Shown piece by piece: positions 34,661 through 41,715 of a stretch of DNA of 64,000 bases. The DNA comes from Pseudomonadota bacterium (GTDB lineage Bacteria > Pseudomonadota > Gammaproteobacteria > Steroidobacterales > Steroidobacteraceae). The stretch lies in contig JAJYUL010000011.1 in the NCBI GenBank assembly GCA_021792555.1, positions 1 to 64,000 on the forward strand, in the 5' to 3' direction. Positions within the stretch are counted from its first letter, which is position 1. Each line of letters starts with the position of its first letter. The notes under the pieces were generated by a model that searched no databases, had not been told where the DNA came from, and saw only the letters and a program-made list of their open reading frames with translations. The translations under genes and the position numbers were made by a program.

Positions 34661-36577
34661 GTGAAGTCCAAGTCCATTTGCTCGATGCTGGCAGTCGCCT
34701 CGCTCGGGCTGTGCGCGGCGGCCAGCGCCGCCGGCCTGATCCCCGAGCCCAATGCCAACGCCGTACCGTACGCGACGAAGGCCAATCCCGAGACGCTGGT
34801 GTTGGATGCCAGCACCGCGGCCCGCGGGTTCATGACCTCGACGATGGAGATTCCGGTCCGTCCCGGGCCGTTCACGTTCGTCTATCCGGAGTGGATTCCC
34901 GGCGAGCACGGTCCGACCGGTCCGCTGGCCGACATCTCGCAGTTGAAGGTGAGCGCCGACGGCAAGCCACTCACCTGGCGCCGCGACAAGGTGGACATGT
35001 ACGCGTTTCACGTCGAGGTGCCGCGGGGCGTCACCTCCATCAAGGTGCGCTTCACGGTGCTGATGAACTCCCCCGACGTGATGTCGACGCCGAACGTCGG
35101 AGTGGTGAACTGGAACCGGGTGCTGTTCTACCAGAACAACATCAACTACCACAATTACTACATCAAGGCGAGCATCATCCTGCCGAAGGGCTGGGGCTTC
35201 GGCACGGCGCTCACCACGGCGAGCCGCGAGGGCGAGCGCGTCAACTTCGCCGAGGAGCCGCTCACCTACCTGGTCGACTCGCCGCTCGACATGGGCCGTT
35301 ATTACAAGAAGGTCCTGCTGTGGCACGAGGGCAATGCCCATCAATGGCTCGACATGTTCGCCGATGCGCCGCAGGATCTCGACGTGCCGGCGAAGATCCT
35401 CGCGGCCTACAAGAACATGACGCCCGAGGCGCTGGCGCTGTACGGCTCGCGACACTGGTACAACTACCACTCGCTGCTCGCGCTCTCGAACAAGATCGGC
35501 TTCCAGGGCATCGAGCATCACCAGTCGAGCGATGACCGCGCGCCGGCGGATTTCATGACCAATCCGAAGTGGCAGCTGGTGGCCGGTGATCTGCTCACCC
35601 ACGAGTTCTCACACTCCTGGAACGGCAAGTACCGCCGGCCGTGGGACCTCACCACGGACAACTACCAGATCCCGCAGCGCACCGACCTGCTGTGGGTGTA
35701 CGAGGGCATGAACCAGTATCTGGGCGATCTGCTGTCCTTCCGCGCCGGCATCCGTAAGCCGAGCCAGTATCCGCAGTACCTCGCGATGATCTACAGCCAG
35801 ATGGCCACCGAGCCGGGGCGCGACACCACGCCGCTGATCGATCTGACCACCGGCGCGCCTTATTACTACGATCAGGCAAGGGGAGAGTACTCCTCGATCC
35901 GGCGCACGGCCGGGGACTTCTACACCGAGGGCGAGCTGCTGTGGCTCGATGTGGACACCATCATCCGCGCCAAGACCCACGGCAAGAAGTCGCTCGATAC
36001 CTTCCTGCACCTGTACTCGCAGCCGAAGTTCACAGGCCCGATCACCAAGACCTACACGCGGGCGGACATCGAGCATCTGCTGAACGAGGTGGTGCCGTAC
36101 AACTGGCATGCGTTCTTCCAGCGGCACGTCTATGAGGTCGCCAAGCTCCCGCCGACCGGGGAGCTGCGCCGCTCGGGCTGGCGCCTGGTGTACAACGCCA
36201 AGCCCAATCCGTTCATTCAGGCGCGCGAAGAGCTGATGCACATGAATTACCAGTGGCTCACCTACGGGTTCAACATCGGCAGGGGCGGCAAGCTCCTCGA
36301 TGTGCGCGAGGGCTCACCGGCCTGGCAGGCCGCGATGGTGCCGGGCATGAAGATCGAGTCGGTGGACGGCCAGAGTTACACCCCGGGCGTGCTGAAGTAC
36401 GTGCTGGTGCAGGCCGAGCACACCCATCAGCCGACCACCTTCATCGTTTCGAAGGACGGCTGGTTCCGCACCATCAAGGTGAGCTACTTCGACGGTCCGC
36501 GTTATCCGCACCTCGTGCGGATCCCGGGCACGCCGAATCTGCTGGCGCGCATCATGGCGCCGCACGCCGGGCACTGA
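34661..36577 (+). CDS. M61-family metallopeptidase (copy 2), exported, PDZ-containing
   Basis: The 638-residue protein starts with GTG at 34661, like copy 1 (both read GTG-AAG), after GGAAAGGGG. It has a signal peptide (about 1-24, SMLAVASLGLCAAASAAG), the same catalytic HEFSH (H314, E315, H318) and WVYEGMNQY motifs, and a PDZ-like domain (LLDVREGSPAWQAAMVPGMKIESVDGQ). Flanking parts differ from copy 1 at many positions, for example YHAPHGPLADVSQI versus EHGPTGPLADISQL. The core at 35612-36183 is base-for-base identical. It may have a different substrate preference through its N- and C-terminal domains. Confidence 0.92.
   Translation: MKSKSICSMLAVASLGLCAAASAAGLIPEPNANAVPYATKANPETLVLDASTAARGFMTSTMEIPVRPGPFTFVYPEWIPGEHGPTGPLADISQLKVSADGKPLTWRRDKVDMYAFHVEVPRGVTSIKVRFTVLMNSPDVMSTPNVGVVNWNRVLFYQNNINYHNYYIKASIILPKGWGFGTALTTASREGERVNFAEEPLTYLVDSPLDMGRYYKKVLLWHEGNAHQWLDMFADAPQDLDVPAKILAAYKNMTPEALALYGSRHWYNYHSLLALSNKIGFQGIEHHQSSDDRAPADFMTNPKWQLVAGDLLTHEFSHSWNGKYRRPWDLTTDNYQIPQRTDLLWVYEGMNQYLGDLLSFRAGIRKPSQYPQYLAMIYSQMATEPGRDTTPLIDLTTGAPYYYDQARGEYSSIRRTAGDFYTEGELLWLDVDTIIRAKTHGKKSLDTFLHLYSQPKFTGPITKTYTRADIEHLLNEVVPYNWHAFFQRHVYEVAKLPPTGELRRSGWRLVYNAKPNPFIQAREELMHMNYQWLTYGFNIGRGGKLLDVREGSPAWQAAMVPGMKIESVDGQSYTPGVLKYVLVQAEHTHQPTTFIVSKDGWFRTIKVSYFDGPRYPHLVRIPGTPNLLARIMAPHAGH
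35612..36183 (+). repeat. 572-bp identical segment, copy 2 (in M61 gene 2)
   Basis: This is the partner of 33291-33862. The sharp edges inside two otherwise diverged paralogues point to recent gene conversion. Confidence 0.95.
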
Positions 36578-36593
36578 GGGCGGCATGCGATTC

Positions 36594-36632
36594 GCACGGC
36601 CCGGACCGAAAGGTCCGGGCCGTGCTTTCTCG
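36594..36632 (+). terminator. Intrinsic terminator of M61 copy 2
   Basis: GCACGGCCCGGACC (36594-36607), a GAAA loop, and GGTCCGGGCCGTGC (36612-36625) form a perfect 14-bp stem, followed by TTTCTC. The stem is similar to the terminator of copy 1 (shared CCGGACC/GGTCCGG core), so it was probably duplicated with the gene. Confidence 0.9.
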
Positions 36633-36694
36633 CCCTGCCGCCGGTGCCATCCGCAGCGGCGCAATCTGCTCGAGCAGCACTGTCCCGCGGGCAC

Positions 36695-36716
36695 GCGCAC
36701 GGCTCTTGCCGTGCGC
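36695..36716 (-). terminator. Hairpin after the DUF190 gene
   Basis: GCGCACGGC (36695-36703), loop TCTT, and GCCGTGCGC (36708-36716) make a perfect nine-base stem 20 bp beyond the stop codon of the leftward DUF190 gene. No T run is seen on that strand, so its strength is uncertain. Confidence 0.5.
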
Positions 36717-36735
36717 TGCGCCGAGCGGCGGCTGT

Positions 36736-37098
36736 TCAGCGCGATTCGGCGTCGTCCGCGAGGGACGGCGGGTCGGTAACGTCGGGGTTGATGACCCCGA
36801 AGCGGGCCGGCGTGTAGGCGTAGAAGAGCCGCACTTTCTCGGCGTGCAGCAGATCGAGCAGCTTCTGCGCCTCCTCGGGGGTGGTGATGAACTCCACCTC
36901 GACGGTGAGCGAGCCGGCGAGCTCGAAGAACCGCGCCTCGTGCAGCATGTGATGACGGCCGAAGCCGGCCATCGCCTTGAACGCCGAGCCGCCGCGGATG
37001 CCGAGACGGTTGCCTTGCTCGAGCAGCCACTCCCACACCAGTCTGCCGTGGTGGCGGTGATCCTCGTGCACGTAGAAACGGAACAATGAACCCTGCAT
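36736..37098 (-). CDS. DUF190 family protein
   Basis: The 120-residue protein reads LFRFYVHEDHRHHGRLVWEWLLEQGNRLGIRGGSAFKAMAGFGRHHMLHEARFFELAGSLTVEVEFITTPEEAQKLLDLL. This matches the DUF190 family, small soluble proteins of ferredoxin-like or PII-like fold often encoded near fluoride channels (CrcB). No crcB is seen here. The His-rich N-terminus (HEDHRHHGR) is notable and could bind metal. It is divergent from the MFS gene and convergent with M61 copy 2. Confidence 0.85.
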   Translation of the reverse strand: MQGSLFRFYVHEDHRHHGRLVWEWLLEQGNRLGIRGGSAFKAMAGFGRHHMLHEARFFELAGSLTVEVEFITTPEEAQKLLDLLHAEKVRLFYAYTPARFGVINPDVTDPPSLADDAESR

Positions 37099-37226
37099 GG
37101 ATGGCCCTGAATTCGTGTTGATGCGCTGCGCTCAGGGAGTCTATGCGTGCGCTGCGGCCGGTTCAAATCCGCACGCTACGGCCGGTGGCGCGGGCGGGCC
37201 ATCCGAAGTAAGCTAAAAGTTTGCCG

Positions 37227-38627
37227 ATGAGCGCACCACGGGAGCTCGATGTCCTGATGCCCAAGCACGAACTGCGCGCCGCCACCTCCCTCGCCGCCGT
37301 CTTCTCGGTCCGCATGCTCGGGCTGTTCATGATTTACCCGGTGTTCGCGCTCGCCGCGCGCGGCTTGAGCGGCGCCACGCCGTACACCATCGGGCTCGCG
37401 CTCGGGATCTACGGGCTCACCCAGGGGCTGCTGCAGATGCCCTTCGGGCTGCTCTCCGACCGGCTCGGCCGCAAGCCGATGGTGGTCGCGGGCCTGATCC
37501 TCTTCGGGCTCGGCAGCGCCTGGGCGGCGAGCGCGCATTCGATCGCCACGATGATCGCCGGGCGGGCGCTGCAGGGCGCCGGGGCGGTCGGCTCGGTGAT
37601 TCTCGCGCTGGTGGCGGATCTGACCGCCGAGGAGAACCGCACCAAGGCGATGGCGATGGTCGGCATGACCATCGGCCTGTCGTTCCTCGTGGCCATCGTC
37701 ACAGGTCCTCTGCTCGCCGCCTGGATCGGGGTGTCCGGCATATTCTGGATGATGAGCGTGCTCGCGCTCCTCGGCATCGCGATCACGCTGTTCGTGGTGC
37801 CCTCGCCGCGGCAGGTGCGCGTGCACCGGGAGACCGAGCCGGTTCCCGCGCTCATCGGCGCGGCGCTGCGCAATACGCAGCTGCTGCGCCTGGATTTCGG
37901 CATCTTCGCCCTGCACGCGATGCTCACCGCGAGCTTCCTCGTGGTGCCGGCGCTGTTCGCCTCGACGCTGCGCCTGCCCAGCCGCAGCGAGTGGCTGGTG
38001 TATCTGCCGATTCTGCTGTTCTCCGTGGTGGTGATGCTGCCGGCGATCATCGTCGGGGAGCGCCGGCGGCGCATGAAGGGCGTGCTGGTCGGTGCGGTGG
38101 CGGCCCTCGCGGTGAGCCAGTTCATGCTCGCCTTCGCCGGTGGGAACAGTGTGATGCTGCTCGCCGCGCTCGCGGTGTTCTTCGCCGGCTTCAACATCAT
38201 GGAGGCGAGCCTGCCCTCGCTCGTGACCAAGACCGCCCCCCCGGGGGCCACGGGCACGGCGACCGGGGTGTATTCGAGCTCGCAGTTCCTCGGCATCTTC
38301 GTCGGCGGGGTGGCCGGCGGCTGGATCCATCAGCACGGCGGGACCGCCGAGGTGTTCGAATTCGCCGGCGCGCTCGCGCTGGTGTGGCTGGTGCTCGCCG
38401 CGACGATGCGGGCGCCGAGCTATTTCGCCTCCCGCGTGGTGCGCCTCGGTGAGGGCAGGGCCGATGCGGCGCGCCTCGCGGCGGCGCTGCGCGCGCTGCC
38501 CGGCGTGGCCGAGGCCGTGGTGGTCGCGGATGAGGGCGTCGCGTACCTCAAGGTCGACTCCAAACTCTACGACCCGCAGAAGGCCGCCGCGGTGGCCGGC
38601 GCGCCGCTGCCGGCCGCCGCCGGCTGA
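37227..38627 (+). CDS. MFS transporter, YajR-like, with C-terminal YAM-type domain
   Basis: The 466-residue protein has 12 membrane helices with the MFS motif A GLLSDRLGRKPMV between helices 2 and 3 and QGAGAVGSVILALVADLTAEENRTKAMA in helices 4-5. The last ~65 residues (about 395-460: YFASRVVRLGEGRADAARLAAALRALPGVAEAVVVADEGVAYLKVDSKLYD) form a small ferredoxin-like domain, as the YAM domain of E. coli YajR. Start chosen at ATG 37227; TTG 37221 and ATG 37257 (with a GGGAG site at about 37240) are alternatives. Substrate unknown. Confidence 0.88.
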   Translation: MSAPRELDVLMPKHELRAATSLAAVFSVRMLGLFMIYPVFALAARGLSGATPYTIGLALGIYGLTQGLLQMPFGLLSDRLGRKPMVVAGLILFGLGSAWAASAHSIATMIAGRALQGAGAVGSVILALVADLTAEENRTKAMAMVGMTIGLSFLVAIVTGPLLAAWIGVSGIFWMMSVLALLGIAITLFVVPSPRQVRVHRETEPVPALIGAALRNTQLLRLDFGIFALHAMLTASFLVVPALFASTLRLPSRSEWLVYLPILLFSVVVMLPAIIVGERRRRMKGVLVGAVAALAVSQFMLAFAGGNSVMLLAALAVFFAGFNIMEASLPSLVTKTAPPGATGTATGVYSSSQFLGIFVGGVAGGWIHQHGGTAEVFEFAGALALVWLVLAATMRAPSYFASRVVRLGEGRADAARLAAALRALPGVAEAVVVADEGVAYLKVDSKLYDPQKAAAVAGAPLPAAAG

Positions 38628-38679
38628 CTCGGCGCCGCAGCGCTCCGATCCAACACGCACCTCTCTCCCTTACGGGAGC

Positions 38680-38707
38680 TTGACATGTGCGCGCGCACGC
38701 ATAAGAT
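38680..38707 (+). promoter_or_regulatory. Strong sigma-70 promoter for the Nramp-related gene
   Basis: TTGACA (38680-38685) is a perfect -35 box, and TAAGAT (38702-38707, 4 of 6) follows after 16 bp. Transcription would start near 38714, about 24 nt before the leader-peptide ATG. Confidence 0.72.
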
Positions 38708-38737
38708 GCGCGCCAACGCAACCACCCCGGAAACTCT

Positions 38738-38776
38738 ATGGACCCTGGCCCTAGTAGCCGCTTCATCGCCGACTGA
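38738..38776 (+). CDS. Putative 12-residue leader peptide, MgtL-like start
   Basis: ATG at 38738 opens a short frame encoding MDPGPSSRFIAD and stopping at 38774-38776. A GGAAA ribosome site lies at about 38729-38733. The M-acidic-P-x-P opening resembles MgtL, the leader of E. coli and Salmonella mgtA (M-E-P-D-P-T-P). In MgtL such residues destabilise the ribosome when Mg2+ is low and so let the transporter gene be expressed. The stop codon lies in the loop of the first stem (38767-38782), so ribosome position would decide whether that stem forms. The downstream gene is an Nramp-related transporter with Mg-type features, which strengthens the reading. Confidence 0.55.
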   Translation: MDPGPSSRFIAD

Positions 38777-38975
38777 TCGGCGGAACGTCTCCCCGGGCGC
38801 AGGATCCACATCCCACCGGCGGCCGTCCCGCGATCTGCAGCGGGACGGTGCGCACTGCGCGGCAGGCCTGCCGCGCGCCGACCACGTGAGCCGGTCGGCC
38901 GCATCCTCCAGAAGCGTACTCGAGCGGGCGAGGCCAGCTTGGCCTCGCCAGTGAACGTGATGCGAGGAACGACCG

Positions 38976-40604
38976 ATGTCCTTCTCCGAGACTGAAGCTG
39001 CGCCCGCCGAGGCGCTGCTCTCTGATGCGCATGCCGGTGATATCCGCGGCGCGTTCGGCACGATTGCCCGCCACGACACCGGGCCGCGCAGCGGCTGGGG
39101 GCCGCGGCTGCGCACGCTGCTCGCGATCCTCGGGCCCGGGCTCATCGTCATGGTCGGCGACAACGACGCTGGCGCGTTCGGCACCTATGCCCAGGCCGGC
39201 CAGAACTACGGCACGGCGCTGCTGTGGACGCTGCTGCTGCTGGTGCCGGTGCTCTACGTCAATCAGGAGATGGTGCTGCGGCTCGGGGCGGTCACGCGCA
39301 CCGGGCATGCGCGGCTGATCCTCAAGCGCTACGGGCGCTTCTGGGGCGCGTTCAGCGTGATCGACCTGTTCCTGCTGAACGCCCTGACGATCGTCACGGA
39401 GTTCATCGGCATCAGTCTGGCGCTCGGTTACCTCGGGCTGTCCCGTCCGCTCGGCGTGCTCGCCGCCGCGGTGCTGATCGTCGCGGCCGCCGGCACCGGG
39501 GACTTCCGCCGCTTCGAGCGCTTCTCGATGGCGCTGGTGTTCGGCAGCCTGCTGCTGATCCCGGTGTTCCTCTGGGTGCACCCGCCGATGGGGCAGGTGG
39601 CGCACGATCTGCTCGTGCCGCACCTGCCGCCGGGCCACCTCGGCAGCATCATGCTGCTCATCATCGCCATCGTCGGCACGACGGTCGCGCCCTGGCAGCT
39701 GTTCTTCCAGCAGAGCTACGTGATCGACAAGCGCATCACACCGCGCTTCATCTCCTACGAGCGGCTCGACCTGTGCATCGGCATCGCGCTGGTGCTCATC
39801 GGCGCGGTGGCCATGATCAGCTTCACCGCCGCGACCTTCGCCGGCCGGGCGCAATTCGGGGCCTTCCAGGACGCCGGGGCGGTGGCCGCGGCAATCGGCC
39901 AGTACGTCGGACGGGCCGCCGGTGCGTGTTTTGCGGTCGCGCTGATCGACGCGAGCGTGATCGGCGCAATGGCCGTGTCGCTCTCGACGGCCTACGCGGT
40001 CGGGGACGTCTTGTCGCTCGGACACTCGCTGCACCAGCGGCCGCGAGAGGCCAAGGCGTTCTACGTCATCTATGCGGGGCTGATCGGGGTGTCGGCCGCG
40101 CTGGTGCTGACGCCGGGCACGCCGCTTGGGCTGCTGACCAATGCGGTGCAGACCCTCGCCGGTGTGCTGCTGCCGAGCGCCACGGTGTTCCTGCTGCTGC
40201 TGTGCAACGACGAGGAGGTGCTCGGGCCCTGGGTGAACGGCCCGTGGCTGAACCTGTTCACCGCGCTGGTGATCGGGGCGCTGCTGCTGTTGTCGATCAT
40301 CCTCACCGCCGCGGTGCTGCTGCCCGGTCTTGGCGCGCACGTGATGCTGATGGTGCTCATCGGCGGGGCGCTCCTGGCGCTCGTTGCGGCGGTGCCGACG
40401 TTCGTGCGCGCTCTGCGCACGCCGCCGCGGCAGTTTGCCCCCGGAGTGCGCGAGAACTGGCGGATGCCGCCCCTCGGCGCGCTCGGCCGGGCGCGCGTGA
40501 CGCCCTGGACGCGGCTCGGCATGGCGGCGCTGCGCGCGTACCTCTTCATTGCCGGGGGCCTGGTGCTGGTGCGCATCGCGCTGCTCGCCGGGCTGCATCT
40601 GTAG
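38976..40604 (+). CDS. Nramp-related divalent metal transporter (possible Mg2+ type, NRMT-like)
   Basis: The 542-residue protein has about 11 membrane helices and opens the transport core with LAILGPGLIVMVGDNDAGAFGTYAQAG. Where classic Nramp has DPGN in helix 1, this has D64-A65-G66-A67. In helix 6, where classic Nramp has A-x-x-M-P-H, this has TTVAPWQLFFQQS, with Ala238 replacing the metal-selective Met and Trp240 replacing His. Loss of that Met is the mark of Nramp-related magnesium transporters (NRMT). It should import a hard divalent ion such as Mg2+ or Mn2+. It has a long leader, a strong promoter and stands alone. Confidence 0.8.
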   Translation: MSFSETEAAPAEALLSDAHAGDIRGAFGTIARHDTGPRSGWGPRLRTLLAILGPGLIVMVGDNDAGAFGTYAQAGQNYGTALLWTLLLLVPVLYVNQEMVLRLGAVTRTGHARLILKRYGRFWGAFSVIDLFLLNALTIVTEFIGISLALGYLGLSRPLGVLAAAVLIVAAAGTGDFRRFERFSMALVFGSLLLIPVFLWVHPPMGQVAHDLLVPHLPPGHLGSIMLLIIAIVGTTVAPWQLFFQQSYVIDKRITPRFISYERLDLCIGIALVLIGAVAMISFTAATFAGRAQFGAFQDAGAVAAAIGQYVGRAAGACFAVALIDASVIGAMAVSLSTAYAVGDVLSLGHSLHQRPREAKAFYVIYAGLIGVSAALVLTPGTPLGLLTNAVQTLAGVLLPSATVFLLLLCNDEEVLGPWVNGPWLNLFTALVIGALLLLSIILTAAVLLPGLGAHVMLMVLIGGALLALVAAVPTFVRALRTPPRQFAPGVRENWRMPPLGALGRARVTPWTRLGMAALRAYLFIAGGLVLVRIALLAGLHL

Positions 40605-40676
40605 GCGCCGCAGCGCCCGGGCGTGCTAGGCTCTGCCTCGCGTCCGGGCGAGCCGTCTGGGCGCAAGGGGGAGCAC

Positions 40677-41258
40677 ATGATGAGTATCCGGCTGAGATGC
40701 CTCGCGCTGGCTGCCGTGCTGGCCGCGACGAGCGGCCTCGCGCAGGCGCGCCAGTGCGACGGGGTTGCCTTCCCGGAGCACGTGACGGTGCACGGGCAGA
40801 CACTCACGCTGAACGGGCTTGGCATCCGCAAGGCGACCTGGTTCCGGATCAAGGTGTACGTCGGGGCGCTCTATCTGGCGCATCCCTCGGCCGATGCGGC
40901 CGCGATCCTCGCCAGCGACGCGCCGAGCGAGATCGTGCTGCACTTTCTCTGGCACGTGACCACCGGGCAGCTGCGCAGCGCGTGGCGTGACGGATTCAAG
41001 AAGAGCGCGCCCGCCGAGCTGCCCGCGCTGCGCGCGCGCATCGCCGAGCTCAACGGCTGGATGCACGGTGTCGGCTCGGGGCAGAGCATGACGTTCGTGC
41101 ATCTGCCGGGGCAGGGCATCGAGTACCTCTTCAACGGCGTGCCGCAGGGCTCGATCCCCGGGGGCGACTTCGCGCGCGCGTTCCTCGGCATCTGGCTCGG
41201 GCCGCATCCGCCGGGGCGGGCGCTGAAGGCCGGCCTGCTCGGCGGCGCGTGCCGCTAG
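40677..41258 (+). CDS. Chalcone isomerase-like exported protein
   Basis: The 193-residue protein has a signal peptide (about 1-24, ending AQARQ). The mature part matches the chalcone-isomerase-like family: FPEHVTVHGQTLTLNGLGIRKATWFRIKVYVGALYL and a C-terminal GSIPGGDFARAFLGIWLG. Bacterial members lack flavonoid chemistry, and some bind fatty acids or haem-like ligands. Two adjacent ATGs exist (40677, 40680); the GGGGGAG site at about 40667-40673 is better spaced for the second. It is convergent with queD (7-bp gap). Confidence 0.85.
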   Translation: MMSIRLRCLALAAVLAATSGLAQARQCDGVAFPEHVTVHGQTLTLNGLGIRKATWFRIKVYVGALYLAHPSADAAAILASDAPSEIVLHFLWHVTTGQLRSAWRDGFKKSAPAELPALRARIAELNGWMHGVGSGQSMTFVHLPGQGIEYLFNGVPQGSIPGGDFARAFLGIWLGPHPPGRALKAGLLGGACR

Positions 41259-41265
41259 GGACGGA

Positions 41266-41619
41266 TCAGCCGCGGTACTCGCAGCCGCTCGTGCAGGTCT
41301 CGCGCACGGTGATGCGGCTCAACTGGGGCAGGGCGGGCTTGATGCGCTGCCAGACCCACTCGGCGAGCCGTTCGCTGGTCGGGTTCTCGAGTCCCGGGAC
41401 CTCGTTGAGGTAGCGGTGATCGAGCGCCTCGTGCACCGGCGCGAAGGCGCTCTTCAGCACCGCGAAATCGCACACCCAGCCGTGCACCGGGTCGAGCGGC
41501 CCCTCCACGTGCACGCCGATCCGGAAGGAGTGCCCGTGCAGCCGGGCGCACTTGTGCCCCGGGGGCACGTGCGGCAGGCGGTGGGCGGCCTCGATGCGGA
41601 ATTCCTTGAAGATTTCCAT
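41266..41619 (-). CDS. queD: 6-carboxytetrahydropterin synthase QueD
   Basis: The 117-residue protein starts at [40 protein letters not shown]. The zinc His residues are in AAHRLP and HGHSF, the catalytic Cys is in GHKCARLHG and the catalytic His is in ALDHRYLN. Glu in [11 protein letters not shown] completes the pterin site. It makes 6-carboxy-5,6,7,8-tetrahydropterin in the queuosine/7-deazaguanine pathway. No other que genes are in the window. It is divergent from the LytS-like kinase gene. Confidence 0.94.
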   Translation of the reverse strand: MEIFKEFRIEAAHRLPHVPPGHKCARLHGHSFRIGVHVEGPLDPVHGWVCDFAVLKSAFAPVHEALDHRYLNEVPGLENPTSERLAEWVWQRIKPALPQLSRITVRETCTSGCEYRG

Positions 41620-41715
41620 GGGCGCGACTGTACCGAACTGACCGGTCCGCGTCATGGCCCGCACGCGGCGGCGCCGGCGCACATCCGGGCCGAGTGAAGG
41701 GGTAGCATTGCGGGC

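Larger units (their letters stand above)
38628..38975 (+). promoter_or_regulatory. Long structured leader of the Nramp-related transporter gene
   Basis: The 348-bp gap has a strong promoter at 38680-38707, a 12-codon ORF at 38738-38776 and five perfect stems before the start codon: 38767-38772/38777-38782 (6 bp, loop CTGA), 38823-38831/38840-38848 (9 bp), 38857-38866/38867-38876 (10-bp palindrome), 38877-38883/38893-38899 (7 bp) and 38927-38936/38940-38949 (10 bp, loop GCT). The predicted transcript leader is about 260 nt. The ribosome site GAGGA (38964-38968) follows the last stem. I cannot match it to a riboswitch class by eye; leader-peptide attenuation fits best. Confidence 0.7.

Noticed and set aside
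33291-36183. The duplicated 572-bp block as an insertion sequence or mobile element
   Set aside because: It lies wholly within M61 coding sequence, has no terminal inverted repeats or target duplications and encodes no transposase.
34590-37215. TCCGAAGTAAGCT found both before M61 copy 2 and before the MFS gene
   Set aside because: A 13-base match is expected several times by chance in 64 kb, and the positions relative to the starts differ.
37099-37226. Fluoride riboswitch upstream of the DUF190 gene
   Set aside because: The conserved crcB motif core is not seen on either strand.
38628-38975. M-box, yybP-ykoY or NiCo riboswitch in the Nramp leader
   Set aside because: The conserved core strings of these classes are not found by eye; a covariance search is still needed to exclude them.
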